From Pseudomonadales bacterium (lineage in GTDB: Bacteria; Pseudomonadota; Gammaproteobacteria; Pseudomonadales; Pseudohongiellaceae): 64,000 nt of DNA. Each line of letters opens with the position of its first letter. Position 1 is the stretch's first letter. Positions 37,725-47,106 of the stretch are shown here, in pieces. A model generated the notes under the pieces. That model had not been told where the DNA came from. It was given only the letters and a program-made list of their open reading frames with translations, and ran no database searches. The translations under genes were made by a program, and so were the position numbers. The DNA is taken from positions 248,001 to 312,000 of the forward strand of contig WLWQ01000002.1 of NCBI GenBank assembly GCA_012103535.1. The letters run 5' to 3'.

Positions 37725-39158
37725 TTATTCTCCTTCAGGATTAGCTGCGGAAGAATGAGACGTTCCTAATTCTTTAATCTTTCGCGTCAGAGTATTACGC
37801 CCCCATCCAAGAAGATTGGCAGCATCCCGTCTTCTTCCAGCAGTGTGCTTAAGCGCAATATCAATCAGCGTTCGCTCGAACAACGGCGTGGCTTCATCAA
37901 GAATGCCGGTATTGCCCAGACTCAATTGCTGATCCGCCCAGGATTGCAGTGCCTGGGTCCAACTTCCAGTATTGCCTATTGCAACTTCCTGCTCCGAAAA
38001 CTCGGGAGGTAAATCGTTCAGGTGAACTTCTCGACTGGAAGCCATCACCGTGATCCAGCGACAAAAGTTTTCCAGTTGGCGGACATTGCCAGGCCAGCTC
38101 AAGCCTACTAAATATTTTTCTGTCTCGGGTCGTAATACTTTTGGCTCCACTTCCAGTTCTTCTGCGGCCACTTTTAAGAAATGGCTGGCTAGCTTTGGAA
38201 TGTCTTCACGGCGATCACACAAACTTGGAATGTGAATGCGAATGACGTTTAAGCGATGAAACAGGTCCTCCCGAAACAAGTGCTCTTCCACTAACTTTTC
38301 CAGATTCTGGTGAGTAGCTGCAATAATACGTACGTCTACTTTGATAGAAGTGTGTCCTCCTACCCGGTAGAATTCTCCATCCGAGAGGACTCGCAACAAA
38401 CGAGTCTGTGTGTCTGCCGGCATATCCCCAATTTCGTCGAGGAACAAAGTGCCCCCGTTAGCTTGTTCAAATCGCCCTGTGCGTTGTTGAGTAGCACCCG
38501 TGAACGCACCTTTTTCATGTCCAAATAATTCTGATTCGATGAGTTCTTTTGGAATGGCGGCTACATTCAGTGGTATGAATGGCTTGTCTTTCCTCGGACT
38601 GTGTTCATGCAGCGCCTGGGCAACCAGTTCTTTACCGGTTCCGGATTCGCCGTTGATTAATACTGAGATATTTGAATTTGATAAGCGGCCGATTGCACGA
38701 AACACTTCCTGCATTGCCGGCGCTTCCCCAATAATTTCTTGCGTAGGCTCAATAGCAGTTTCACTCTCTTCCCCAATTTTCTCTTTCGCGTGATCCAGCG
38801 CCCGCTGTGTCATGGCAATGGCATCATCGATATCAAAAGGCTTAGGTAGGTATTCAAAGGCGCCGCGGCTATAGGAAGACACGGCGCTGTCTAGATCAGA
38901 GTGAGCGGTCATGATTATTACAGGCAAATCAGGATGCGATTGCTGAATAGTTGAGAGCAAGTCCAGGCCGCTGATTCCAGGCATACGAATATCACTGATG
39001 ATGGCATCAGGCGATTCTTGTTCCAGACGATGTAGCAATTCATCGCCATTCTCAAACGTCTCAGTGTTTAAACCGGTTTTACTGAGAGATTTTTCTAACA
39101 CCCAACGAATGGATCGATCATCATCGAGAATCCAAACTGAGTTATGTGCATTCGTCAT
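37725..39158 (-). CDS. ntrC: Nitrogen regulation response regulator NtrC
   Basis: Sigma-54 activator of nitrogen-assimilation genes (477 residues from ATG 39158). Domain order: receiver domain 5-120 with phosphorylatable Asp in [11 protein letters not shown]; sigma-54 AAA domain about 145-375 with Walker [13 protein letters not shown], the GAFTGA loop that contacts sigma-54, and [14 protein letters not shown]-terminal Fis-type helix-turn-helix ending [20 protein letters not shown]. The ATG at 39158 is chosen over GTG 39167 because AAGG lies 8 bases before it. Lies directly downstream of ntrB (22 bases) and converges with mshQ. Confidence 0.96.
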   Translation of the reverse strand: MTNAHNSVWILDDDRSIRWVLEKSLSKTGLNTETFENGDELLHRLEQESPDAIISDIRMPGISGLDLLSTIQQSHPDLPVIIMTAHSDLDSAVSSYSRGAFEYLPKPFDIDDAIAMTQRALDHAKEKIGEESETAIEPTQEIIGEAPAMQEVFRAIGRLSNSNISVLINGESGTGKELVAQALHEHSPRKDKPFIPLNVAAIPKELIESELFGHEKGAFTGATQQRTGRFEQANGGTLFLDEIGDMPADTQTRLLRVLSDGEFYRVGGHTSIKVDVRIIAATHQNLEKLVEEHLFREDLFHRLNVIRIHIPSLCDRREDIPKLASHFLKVAAEELEVEPKVLRPETEKYLVGLSWPGNVRQLENFCRWITVMASSREVHLNDLPPEFSEQEVAIGNTGSWTQALQSWADQQLSLGNTGILDEATPLFERTLIDIALKHTAGRRRDAANLLGWGRNTLTRKIKELGTSHSSAANPEGE

Positions 39159-39180
39159 TTCATACACCTTCGTTATTTCG

Positions 39181-40260
39181 TTAGTTGTGATTACTTATTG
39201 GCAGCACAACTGTAAATTTGGTTTTGCCTGGCTTGCTCTCGCACTCGATCATGCCGTTGTGTTGATTGATAATGCCGTGAGAAATCGGAAGACCTAAGCC
39301 ACTACCGTCAGGCCGACCGCTTATCATCGGATAAAAAATAGCGTCTATCATGTCTTGAGGTATTCCAGGGCCGTTGTCGATTACTTCTAAACTTGCCGCC
39401 AGGCGGTAAAATTTCGCACCAATGGTTACATTGCGTACGATGCGACTGCGCAATAATATTTCACCGAGGGTATGATCAACGTCCGGGCTATCAAGCGACT
39501 GCATTGCATTGCGCACGATGTTGAGCATGGCTTGAATAAGCTGTTCAGAATCAGCAACTATTGCTGGAATGCTTGGGTCGTAGTCGTAGCTTAGCTTAAT
39601 GCCATTACCACTAAGTTCCGCGTTGACTAGACTTCGTACCCTTTCCAATACTTCGTGAATGTTTATCTCTTTTAGCTCGAGAGGTTTGCGTGAGCCCACC
39701 ATGCGATCCACAAGATTGTGCAAGCGATCTGCTTCTTCGATGATGACATTGGTGTAATCGTTCAATTCACCCGATGCTACTTCCTGTGCAAGCAGTTGTG
39801 CCGCACCCCGAATGCCACCGAGAGGATTTTTGATTTCGTGAGCCAAACCTCTAACCAGTTCGCGCGTAGTGGCTTGGGCCGACTGCAATGACTCTTCCCG
39901 ACTAATCCTCTTGGCGTGTTCCAGTGAGCTAATTTCCAATAGCGCTTGAGACTCGCCTTCGAACTCAAACGGGCTAAGTGTGTAATCAACAAAGATAGTC
40001 TTGTCGTGCAGAACATTGAGTTCTGCTTTACGTTTCGTGAAACTACTGTGCTTTACAATTGCAGTCTGCATTTCACCGATGTCTTCTTCAGCGTTAATAA
40101 TGATGTCGCCAATAAAGAGCTGTTTCGCTTTTCTGTCACTGATTTCGAATAAGGCTTCAGCGGCTATGTTGATGTAGAGCAGACGTAAATTGCTGTCCAG
40201 CAACACCACCCCGGTCTTTAAATTGTCCAGCAACCGTTTATGTACGTTGTCCAGGGTCAT
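39181..40260 (-). CDS. ntrB: Nitrogen regulation sensor kinase NtrB
   Basis: Cytosolic histidine kinase/phosphatase acting on NtrC. It has a PAS domain about 10-110 (LLDNLKTGVVLLDSNLRLLY), an H-box LAHEIKNPLGGIRGAAQLLA with the phospho-accepting His, and HATPase region motifs IVRNAMQSL (N box) and DNGPGIPQDM (G1). 359 residues from ATG 40260; the frame is open to a GTG at 40305, which would add 15 residues and leave only about 11 bases after the candidate sigma-54 start. The PII protein that normally controls it is not in the window. Confidence 0.94.
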   Translation of the reverse strand: MTLDNVHKRLLDNLKTGVVLLDSNLRLLYINIAAEALFEISDRKAKQLFIGDIIINAEEDIGEMQTAIVKHSSFTKRKAELNVLHDKTIFVDYTLSPFEFEGESQALLEISSLEHAKRISREESLQSAQATTRELVRGLAHEIKNPLGGIRGAAQLLAQEVASGELNDYTNVIIEEADRLHNLVDRMVGSRKPLELKEINIHEVLERVRSLVNAELSGNGIKLSYDYDPSIPAIVADSEQLIQAMLNIVRNAMQSLDSPDVDHTLGEILLRSRIVRNVTIGAKFYRLAASLEVIDNGPGIPQDMIDAIFYPMISGRPDGSGLGLPISHGIINQHNGMIECESKPGKTKFTVVLPISNHN

Positions 40261-40327
40261 ACCACTGCTCTGTTTGTTCCTTTCGCGCCAGGAGGCTTTA
40301 ACCACCGCCTAAGCACCACTGTTGCTA

Positions 40328-40343
40328 TGCAATAAGAAGACCA
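40328..40343 (-). promoter_or_regulatory. Candidate sigma-54 promoter of ntrBC
   Basis: On the minus strand TGGTCTTCTTATTGCA has GG and GC at the exact sigma-54 spacing (-24 TGG, -12 TTGCA). The -24 block differs from TGGCAC, so it is weaker than the glnII site. The start would be about 12 bases after TTGCA, near 40316. The surrounding 40261-40651 stretch has no gene. Confidence 0.4.
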
Positions 40344-40606
40344 ACTAACCCACAAACTGCATCAAATGACCATTTCCAGGCCTAATCTAGCGTCGCCTTT
40401 CGAATTTTTATTCGCTCACAATAGATTCAACTATTATTCGCGAAGAAAAATCCGGAACCGCTCCGCTTGCTTAGCCAGATTAACCCTGCAATTGATCATT
40501 TGACGCAATTTGTGGGTTTGCCATCATAAATACCGCCTGTAGGGTCCGGATTACGGGGGATCCAAAGATTCCAGGGAGAACGGGCGGGGTTAGTTGGGGG
40601 GCAGTA

Positions 40607-40623
40607 TGCACCAAAATAGTGCA
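40607..40623. promoter_or_regulatory. NtrC-like binding site upstream of ntrB
   Basis: TGCACCAAAATAGTGCA reads as TGCACC-5 bases-AGTGCA, one mismatch from the NtrC consensus TGCACC-N5-GGTGCA. It lies between the glnII terminator and ntrB, about 290 bases upstream of the sigma-54-like site at 40328, so it may be an enhancer for ntrBC autoregulation. Confidence 0.65.
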
Positions 40624-40651
40624 TTTTTCAATTTGGTGAAGAGTCCTGGCT

Positions 40652-40686
40652 CCAAACAAAAAAAGCCCGGGACTAGCCCGGGCTTT
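40652..40686 (-). terminator. Rho-independent terminator of glnII
   Basis: Perfect 10-base arms AAAGCCCGGG and CCCGGGCTTT (40662-40671, 40677-40686) with loop ACTAG. On the minus strand they are followed by TTTTTTTGTTTGG. It ends 22 bases after the glnII stop (40708) and insulates ntrBC from the glnII transcript. Confidence 0.92.
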
Positions 40687-40707
40687 GTATCAATCGACTA
40701 AATAAGC

Positions 40708-41721
40708 TTAATCAAGCGCTTCTTTAGTAGTCTTAATGATTGCTGACGCAACTTTGTACGGATCAGCATTCGACGCAGTACGACGGTCTTCCAGGCGACC
40801 TTTCCAGCCATCTTCCACGGTACCAACCGGGATACGGATAGAAGCACCGCGGTCAGAAACCCCGTAGCTGAACATTTCTATAGATTGTGTTTCGTGTTCA
40901 CCCGTTAAGCGCTGATCGTTGTCGGCACCATAGACGCTGATATGACGATCGATGTTCTTACCGAAGTGCTCACAAATCTTGGTAAAGATAGACTCATCGC
41001 CCAACTCACGCATAGGGCCATTGGAGAAATTTGCGTGCATACCAGAACCATTCCAATCCAGGTCTTTGCCCAGTGGCTTAGGATCGTAATTGATAGCAAG
41101 ACCATAACGCTCTGCAGTACGTTCGAGTATGTAACGAGCAACCCAAGTCTCATCACCGGCACGTTTCGCGCCTTTGGCAAATACCTGGAATTCCCATTGG
41201 CCGGCGGCTACTTCGGCGTTAATGCCTTCTACATTGATACCAGCTTCGAGGCAAAGATCTAGATGATCTTCGATACAGTCACGGCCATGGGCGTTGGAAG
41301 CACCAACCGAGCAATAATAGGGGCCTTGCGGGCCCGGGTAACCACCAGGAGGAAAGCCAGGAGGTAGATTTGCTTTGGTGTCCCAAAGGAAGTATTCCTG
41401 TTCAAAGCCGAACCAGAAATCATCATCGTCATCATCGATTGTTGCACGACCGTTGGATTCGTGAGGCGTGCCATCGGCATTAAGTACCTCGGTCATCACC
41501 AGGTATGCATTTGCACGATCAGGATCCGGGAAGATTGCAACGGGTTTTAATAGACAATCTGAGTCTTCGCCAGTCGCTTGCAGAGTGGAAGATCCGTCGA
41601 ATGACCACATTGGGCACTCTTCCAGGGTTCCTCCAAAGTCTGATGCAACTTGCGTCTTGCTGCGAAGGCTTTGGGTGGGCTTGTAGCCATCAAGCCAAAT
41701 GTATTCCAATTTTGATTTCAT
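40708..41721 (-). CDS. glnII: Glutamine synthetase type II (eukaryotic-type GSII)
   Basis: ATP-dependent ligation of ammonia to glutamate. At 337 residues it is much shorter than the usual bacterial GSI (about 470) and has the GSII layout. The N-terminal beta-grasp begins LEYIWLDGYKPTQSLRSKT and contains CPMWSFDGSSTLQATGEDSD. The catalytic part has GFEQEYFLWD, PGFPPGGYPGPQGPYYCSVG, the ATP/Mg loop NGSGMHANFSNG, and LTGEHETQSIEMFSYGVSDRG (functionally, Glu and Arg of the active site). GSII lacks the adenylylation tyrosine loop of GSI. Its place before ntrBC, where enterics have glnA (GSI), is notable. A sigma-54 promoter and NtrC box are upstream, and a terminator follows. Confidence 0.95.
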   Translation of the reverse strand: MKSKLEYIWLDGYKPTQSLRSKTQVASDFGGTLEECPMWSFDGSSTLQATGEDSDCLLKPVAIFPDPDRANAYLVMTEVLNADGTPHESNGRATIDDDDDDFWFGFEQEYFLWDTKANLPPGFPPGGYPGPQGPYYCSVGASNAHGRDCIEDHLDLCLEAGINVEGINAEVAAGQWEFQVFAKGAKRAGDETWVARYILERTAERYGLAINYDPKPLGKDLDWNGSGMHANFSNGPMRELGDESIFTKICEHFGKNIDRHISVYGADNDQRLTGEHETQSIEMFSYGVSDRGASIRIPVGTVEDGWKGRLEDRRTASNADPYKVASAIIKTTKEALD

Positions 41722-41949
41722 TTTCTAACTTTCTCCTAATCGATTTTCGACTACTTGATACTAAATTCTTGTTAGAGCGATGCTCTTTTATCCTCTTTTA
41801 CTGCTCCTGCATTGCTCAATCATAATGGGACCACAATGCGAAGCGCAGTTGACTCCAATTCGGGGCACTGGGTCCCGGGTCGAATCACAGGGGTACCTTA
41901 CTTATCAGATATACTGCTTTCTGAAGCTTGCCTTGTGTGCATGGGGAAG

Positions 41950-41965
41950 AGCAAAATGTATGCCA
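41950..41965 (-). promoter_or_regulatory. Sigma-54 promoter of glnII
   Basis: Minus strand TGGCATACATTTTGCT: -24 TGGCAT, five bases, -12 TTGCT. Five of six bases match TGGCAC and the GG-GC spacing is exact. It would start transcription near 41938, leaving a leader of about 215 bases. The NtrC-like box at 42026-42042 lies about 70 bases further upstream, the usual enhancer distance. A CAGCAG-CCATG-CTGCTG palindrome (41964-41980) abuts the -24 element. Confidence 0.75.
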
Positions 41966-42025
41966 GCAGCCATGCTGCTGCAAGGCCCGAATTTACTGGA
42001 GCTGAAAATAAACTTCAACAAAAAG

Positions 42026-42042
42026 AGCACTGAATAAGTGCA
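42026..42042. promoter_or_regulatory. NtrC-like enhancer site upstream of glnII
   Basis: AGCACTGAATAAGTGCA is a near palindrome matching TGCACC-N5-GGTGCA in 9-10 of 12 informative positions. Further half-sites GGTGCA (42067-42072) and TGCACC (42097-42102) lie between it and thiI. No gene is seen in 41722-42171; this stretch is the glnII control region on one strand and the thiI leader on the other. Confidence 0.6.
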
Positions 42043-42171
42043 TTGATTAATAGCATGCTTCATATAGGTGCACTTTTTTAAGAAATTTAAAAAAATTGCA
42101 CCATCACAGCGCTAATATCCGCTTTTGAGACACCCTTAGCTTTCGTCCTAACTATTAAATCTGAGATTTAC

Positions 42172-43638
42172 ATGTTGTACCTCGTCAAACTATTTCCCGA
42201 AATCACCATAAAGAGTCGACCAGTGCGACGCCGCTTCATTCGGCAACTGCGTAAAAACTTACGGGAGGTACTCAGAGAGTTTGATGATAGCGTAGTAGTC
42301 ACCGGTGAGTGGGATGCTCTTGAAGTTGAAACAGGCAAGGAAGATCCGAGCGAAGTAACAGCAATTACTAATCGCCTCGCGGCAACTCCTGGAATCGCTA
42401 CCATATTAATAGTAGATCGACATCCACTTCCTCCTATGGAAAAGATATTTCAACTGACACGAGACGTTTATGGCGAAAGGCTTAAAGACAAAACCTTTGC
42501 GGTACGTTGTAAGCGAACCGGCAAACACGGGTTTAGATCAGTTGATGTCGAACAGTATGTCGGTGGAGGTTTGAAAGAACATTGCGCAACTGCTGGGGTA
42601 AAGTTAAAAAATCCAGATGTAACAGTCGCACTGGAAGTTCGAGACGAATTTCTCTATATCATCAGAGAACGAGTGCCTGGATTAGGTGGATTTCCCCTGG
42701 GATGCCAGGATTCGGTGCTATCAATTATTTCTGGCGGCTTTGATTCTTCGGTTTCCAGTTATCTCTGTATTAAGCGCGGGCTGCAAACTCACTACTGTTT
42801 TTTTAACTTGGGTGGCAAGGCACATGAGCTCGCCGTTAAAGAAGTGGCCCTGTTTTTATGGATGAAGTACCACAGCTCGCATCGGGTAAAGTTTGTGTCG
42901 GTGCCCTTTGAAGGAGTAGTGGAAGAAATTCTCGATACTATTGCTGATTCCCAAATGGGAGTAGTGCTCAAAAGAATGATGCTCAGGGTAGCGGATTCAA
43001 TTGCGCAGAAGATGGATATTAAAGCACTGGTTACCGGTGAAAGTGTCGCACAAGTATCCAGCCAGACTTTACCGAATTTGGCAGTTATCGATTCGGTCGC
43101 GGAGACTATGGTATTGAGACCTCTTAGTACCAGTGACAAACAAGAAATAATCGATACAGCGAGAAGTATTGGCACGGAAGACTTTTCAAAAAACATTCCT
43201 GAATATTGTGCCGTAATCTCCAAGAATCCAACTACCAAAGCAAAAATTGAAAAGATTGAAAAAGAAGAGAGCCATTTTGATTTCGACAAGCTCCAGGCTG
43301 CAATTGATAACGCGAGTCATCAATTAATCACTGAAGTGGTTAATGACTTTAATAATACCAGCAGTGAAGTTGGTATAGAGCGTGAAGTCACTAATGGCAG
43401 TGTGGTAATTGACATTCGACATCCCACAGAACTTGAAATAAGTCCATTGAAACTTGCCGGGGCAGAAGTGCTGAATATCCCTTTCTATCAACTTCGAACT
43501 AACTTCTCTGATTTGGACAAAGCTACTCATTATCTGCTCTATTGTGACAAAGGAATGATGAGTCGTTTGCATGCAGCCCACTTACTGGATGAAGGATTTA
43601 ACAATATTGGTGTGCTCGACCTGAAGCCGGGCACCTAG
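42172..43638 (+). CDS. thiI: tRNA 4-thiouridine synthase / thiamine sulfurtransferase ThiI
   Basis: Adenylates U8 of tRNA and transfers sulfur, and serves thiazole synthesis. N-terminal ferredoxin-like plus THUMP domain (to about residue 165), PP-loop SGGFDSSVSSYL, the AANH domain, and a C-terminal rhodanese domain (about 400-488). Both catalytic cysteines are visible: the Cys in IPEYCAVIS (about 344) and the persulfide Cys in LLYCDKGMMSRL (about 463). 488 residues, close to enteric ThiI (about 482). No strong RBS; upstream region shared with the glnII control elements. Confidence 0.97.
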   Translation: MLYLVKLFPEITIKSRPVRRRFIRQLRKNLREVLREFDDSVVVTGEWDALEVETGKEDPSEVTAITNRLAATPGIATILIVDRHPLPPMEKIFQLTRDVYGERLKDKTFAVRCKRTGKHGFRSVDVEQYVGGGLKEHCATAGVKLKNPDVTVALEVRDEFLYIIRERVPGLGGFPLGCQDSVLSIISGGFDSSVSSYLCIKRGLQTHYCFFNLGGKAHELAVKEVALFLWMKYHSSHRVKFVSVPFEGVVEEILDTIADSQMGVVLKRMMLRVADSIAQKMDIKALVTGESVAQVSSQTLPNLAVIDSVAETMVLRPLSTSDKQEIIDTARSIGTEDFSKNIPEYCAVISKNPTTKAKIEKIEKEESHFDFDKLQAAIDNASHQLITEVVNDFNNTSSEVGIEREVTNGSVVIDIRHPTELEISPLKLAGAEVLNIPFYQLRTNFSDLDKATHYLLYCDKGMMSRLHAAHLLDEGFNNIGVLDLKPGT

Positions 43639-43675
43639 TCTTTCGATTTCTGCCAAGCCTCTTTATTCACCGCGC

Positions 43676-43705
43676 TTAACTTAACTAACTGCACTCGTGT
43701 ATACT
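43676..43705 (+). promoter_or_regulatory. Sigma-70-type promoter of typA
   Basis: TTAACT (43676-43681), 18 bases, TATACT (43700-43705), about 45 bases before the typA ATG. Five of six bases match TATAAT; the -35 matches TTGACA at four. Confidence 0.65.
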
Positions 43706-43749
43706 CGCGCGCTTTTGCGGTAACTCCGCCTATTCGAATCGCACAGTAT

Positions 43750-45576
43750 ATGATCGAGAAAATTCGAAATATCGCCATTATTGCCCACGTAGACCATGGC
43801 AAAACCACGCTGGTGGACAAGCTCCTGCAACAATCCGGAACCCTGGAAAATCGCGGCAAGCAGCTCGAGCGCGTCATGGATTCCAATGATCAGGAAAAAG
43901 AGCGGGGCATCACCATTCTTGCGAAGAATACGGCAATCAACTGGCAGGATTACCATATCAACATAGTCGATACGCCAGGCCATGCGGACTTTGGAGGTGA
44001 GGTGGAGAGAGGTCTGTCTATGGTGGACAGCGTCCTGTTGCTGGTGGATGCAGTCGATGGCCCCATGCCCCAAACACGCTTCGTTACTCAAAAAGCCTTT
44101 GCTCAAGGGCTAAATCCGATAGTTGTCATAAACAAGATAGATAGAGACGGTGCGCGACCCCATTGGGTGTTGGACGAAGTTTTTGATCTGTTTGACAAGC
44201 TCGGCGCTACCGAAGATCAACTCGATTTTCCGGTTATCTATGCATCTGCCCTGGAGGGAATCGCGGGCCATGACGCAGATCATCTCGCAGAAGACATGCT
44301 TCCCCTGTTTGAAACTATCATTGAGAAAGTTCCGGCGCCAGATGTTGTGATTGATGCACCCCTACAAATGCAGATAAGTGCTCTGGATTACAGTAGCTAC
44401 GTTGGAGTAATTGGTATTGGACGAATTTCCCGCGGGACAGCCAGCCCAAATCAGCAAGTGATTATCATCGACCGGCACGGAAACGAACGTAAAGGGAAAA
44501 TTCTTCAGGTTAAAAGTCATCTGGGCCTGGAGAGAATTGATGTAGACGAAGCAACTGCTGGTGAAATCGTTTGTATTACGGGAATTGAAGATCTACAAAT
44601 TTCCGATACGATTTGCGATCCGACCAGAGTGGAAGCAATGCCGGCACTTACGGTAGACGAACCTACTATCAGTATGACTTTCCAGGTTAATGATTCACCC
44701 TTTGCTGGACTGGAAGGAAAATATTTAACCACTCGGCATTTAAAAGAAAGACTGGAAAGAGAGCTATTACATAATGTCGCCCTGAGGGTCGAACAAGGAT
44801 CTGAGCCAGACAAATATACAGTATCAGGAAGAGGCGAGTTACACCTCGCGGTATTAATAGAAAGCATGCGCAGGGAGGGCTATGAATTAGCAGTGTCAAA
44901 GCCTGAAGTTATTGTGCATATAGAAGATGGCAAGAAACTTGAACCTTTCGAATCCCTGGTTGTGGATTGTGAAGAGAAGCATCAAGGAGCAGTCATCGAA
45001 GAGCTGGGCATTAGAAAAGCCGAGCTAAGGAACTTACTGCCTGATGGTAAGGGTCGAGTAAGACTGGAGTTTCTAATTCCAACTCGCGGCTTGATTGGAT
45101 TTAGATCGCAGTTTTTGTCAATGACATCTGGCTCCGGAATTATGACCCACGTCTTCGAGCATTATGGAGACTATAAGGAAACTGAGTTGGCAAATCGTAA
45201 AAACGGTGTCTTGGTTTCAATGGTTAAAGGAAAAACCCTGGCGTATTCCTTATTCAATTTGCAGGATAGGGGGCGCTTGTTTATTGAACCGAATATCGAA
45301 GTTTATGAAGGCATGATCGTTGGCTTGCATAGTCGCGATAATGATCTGGTTGTTAATCCAACCAAAGCCAAACAATTGACCAATATTCGCGCTGCGGGCA
45401 CGGATGAAAATATCTTACTAACGCCGCCCATCTCTCACAGTCTCGAACAAGCCATGGAATTTATTGCTGAAGATGAACTGGTAGAAGTTACTCCGGAACA
45501 TGTCCGACTGCGCAAGAAATATCTGACCGAGAATGAAAGAAAGCGAATGAGCAGAGGCACCGCGGCGCGAGGATAG
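43750..45576 (+). CDS. typA: Translational GTPase TypA/BipA
   Basis: Ribosome-associated GTPase involved in ribosome assembly and stress adaptation. G motifs: [12 protein letters not shown] (P-loop), [11 protein letters not shown] (switch I), [10 protein letters not shown] (G3), [12 protein letters not shown] (G4) and ASALEG (G5). Domains II, III and V and the TypA-specific C-terminal domain follow ([20 protein letters not shown]). 608 residues, full length. Single gene with its own promoter; the next gene begins 106 bases later. Confidence 0.97.
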   Translation: MIEKIRNIAIIAHVDHGKTTLVDKLLQQSGTLENRGKQLERVMDSNDQEKERGITILAKNTAINWQDYHINIVDTPGHADFGGEVERGLSMVDSVLLLVDAVDGPMPQTRFVTQKAFAQGLNPIVVINKIDRDGARPHWVLDEVFDLFDKLGATEDQLDFPVIYASALEGIAGHDADHLAEDMLPLFETIIEKVPAPDVVIDAPLQMQISALDYSSYVGVIGIGRISRGTASPNQQVIIIDRHGNERKGKILQVKSHLGLERIDVDEATAGEIVCITGIEDLQISDTICDPTRVEAMPALTVDEPTISMTFQVNDSPFAGLEGKYLTTRHLKERLERELLHNVALRVEQGSEPDKYTVSGRGELHLAVLIESMRREGYELAVSKPEVIVHIEDGKKLEPFESLVVDCEEKHQGAVIEELGIRKAELRNLLPDGKGRVRLEFLIPTRGLIGFRSQFLSMTSGSGIMTHVFEHYGDYKETELANRKNGVLVSMVKGKTLAYSLFNLQDRGRLFIEPNIEVYEGMIVGLHSRDNDLVVNPTKAKQLTNIRAAGTDENILLTPPISHSLEQAMEFIAEDELVEVTPEHVRLRKKYLTENERKRMSRGTAARG

Positions 45577-45682
45577 CCCGGTCCGTTCATCTCCCGTGAA
45601 ATTCTTAACTAGCACTATAAAATAAGCTGGCCTACTATTGGTGCCTGGCGCCAAACATATCGAATATTGTGCAGGATGCAGC

Positions 45683-46642
45683 ATGTTAGTTCTATTCCCG
45701 GAATTAAAGCCCTATAAACGTCAACAGCTTAGAGTCTCCGAAGTTCATGAATTGTATGTGGATGAATCCGGTGATCCGGATGGCATACCCATACTCTTTG
45801 TTCACGGCGGGCCGGGCGGGGCCTGTGACGCAAGCTCACGTCGCTTCTACGATCCTCAAATTTTTCGAATAATCACCTTTGATCAGAGAGGTTGCGGTAG
45901 GTCTACACCTCACGGTTCGTTGGAAGATAACAGCACCGAGCATCTCATCAGTGATATGGAAAAGATTCGAGAGCACCTGGCAATCGATAAATGGATTTTG
46001 TTCGGTGGCTCTTGGGGATCCACTCTGAGTCTTCTCTATGCCCAGTCTCATCCACAACATGTTGCTGCTTTGATACTTCGTGGAATTTTTCTTAGTAGGC
46101 AATGTGATCTGGATTGGTTGTATAAAGATGGAGCGAATCGGGTTTTTCCAGATTACTGGGAAGACTTCATAAGGCCTATTTCTGAAAATGAGCGTGGGGA
46201 TATGGTTAGCGCTTACTATGATCGTCTAACGGGAGAAGATGAGCTGGCGCGCATGGCAGCGGCGAAGGCCTGGTCAGCTTGGGAAGGAAACTGCTCCAAG
46301 CTACGACCAAGCGCAGAAGCATTATCGAGGTTTACCAAACCACATAATGCACTGGCCCTTTCTCGAATAGAAACTCATTTCTTCGTTAATAAGGGTTTCG
46401 TTGAAGAGAATCAGATTCTAAAAAACATGAATGCCATTAAAGACGTACCAGGTCGCATAATTCACGGTCGCTACGACATGGTTTGCCCACTTAATAACGC
46501 GCTTGCCCTGCATCAGCAATGGACTAACTCTGAACTTCACATCGTGAGAGATGCCGGACATTCAGCATCGGAGCCTGGAACCGTAGATGCACTCATTCGT
46601 GCAACCCAGGACATCGCAAAAGAATTACAATCAGCCGGTTAG
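45683..46642 (+). CDS. pip: Proline iminopeptidase (S33 family)
   Basis: Releases N-terminal proline from peptides; alpha/beta-hydrolase fold. Shows the HGGPGG oxyanion motif, DQRGCGRSTPHG, the nucleophile elbow GGSWGSTLSL (Ser), Asp in HGRYDMVCP and catalytic His in DAGHSAS. 319 residues from the ATG at 45683, which has AGGA 7 bases before it. Upstream in-frame TTG/GTG starts (45638, 45641) lack this. dtd follows 12 bases later, so the two are probably co-transcribed. Confidence 0.93.
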   Translation: MLVLFPELKPYKRQQLRVSEVHELYVDESGDPDGIPILFVHGGPGGACDASSRRFYDPQIFRIITFDQRGCGRSTPHGSLEDNSTEHLISDMEKIREHLAIDKWILFGGSWGSTLSLLYAQSHPQHVAALILRGIFLSRQCDLDWLYKDGANRVFPDYWEDFIRPISENERGDMVSAYYDRLTGEDELARMAAAKAWSAWEGNCSKLRPSAEALSRFTKPHNALALSRIETHFFVNKGFVEENQILKNMNAIKDVPGRIIHGRYDMVCPLNNALALHQQWTNSELHIVRDAGHSASEPGTVDALIRATQDIAKELQSAG

Positions 46643-46654
46643 CGCGAAACATTT

Positions 46655-47092
46655 ATGATCGCATTAATCCAACGAGTTAATTACGCGAAGGTTGTAATTA
46701 ATAATGAACTCTTTTCTGAAATCGACAAAGGCATTCTTGCCTTAATAGGAATAGAGAAAGAAGATACCAACGCAACTGCAGAAAAACTCTTAGACAGAAT
46801 TTTGGCTTATCGAGTTTTTTCCGATGACGAAGGGAAAATGAATCTTAGCGTCTCTGACATCGACGGAGGATTAATGCTGGTTTCGCAATTTACCCTTGCT
46901 GCTGCGACTGATAAGGGGCTAAGGCCAAGTTTTTCTTCCGCAAAACCACCAGTCGAAGCAGAAGCGATTTTTAATTATCTTCTTCATTACGCTGAAGCCA
47001 ACTACGACAAACTAGGCAGCGGTCAGTTTGCCGCGGACATGAAAATAAGCTTGGAAAACGACGGGCCAGTGACTTTTCGTCTTAAAGTCTGA
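46655..47092 (+). CDS. dtd: D-aminoacyl-tRNA deacylase
   Basis: Hydrolyses D-amino acids from mischarged tRNA. Starts MIALIQRVNYAKVVI, as the family does; has LMLVSQFTLAA (the SQxT motif) and NDGPVTFRL (the cross-subunit Gly-cisPro-type motif). 145 residues, exactly typical. Lies 12 bases after pip on the same strand and converges with tatC (14-base gap). No predicted promoter of its own. Confidence 0.96.
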   Translation: MIALIQRVNYAKVVINNELFSEIDKGILALIGIEKEDTNATAEKLLDRILAYRVFSDDEGKMNLSVSDIDGGLMLVSQFTLAAATDKGLRPSFSSAKPPVEAEAIFNYLLHYAEANYDKLGSGQFAADMKISLENDGPVTFRLKV

Positions 47093-47106
47093 TCGGATTA
47101 TTACTG

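Noticed and set aside
40261..40305. GTG start at 40305 for ntrB
   Set aside because: It would leave only about 11 bases after the candidate sigma-54 start and adds 15 residues not usual in NtrB; kept as an alternative.
41855..41895. tRNA-like segment GGGTCGAATC upstream of glnII
   Set aside because: Only a T-loop-like string is present; no acceptor or anticodon arms can be folded around it.
41780..42037. Plus-strand open frame in the glnII leader (85 residues)
   Set aside because: It overlaps the sigma-54 promoter and NtrC box of glnII, has no recognisable domain and no ribosome-binding site.
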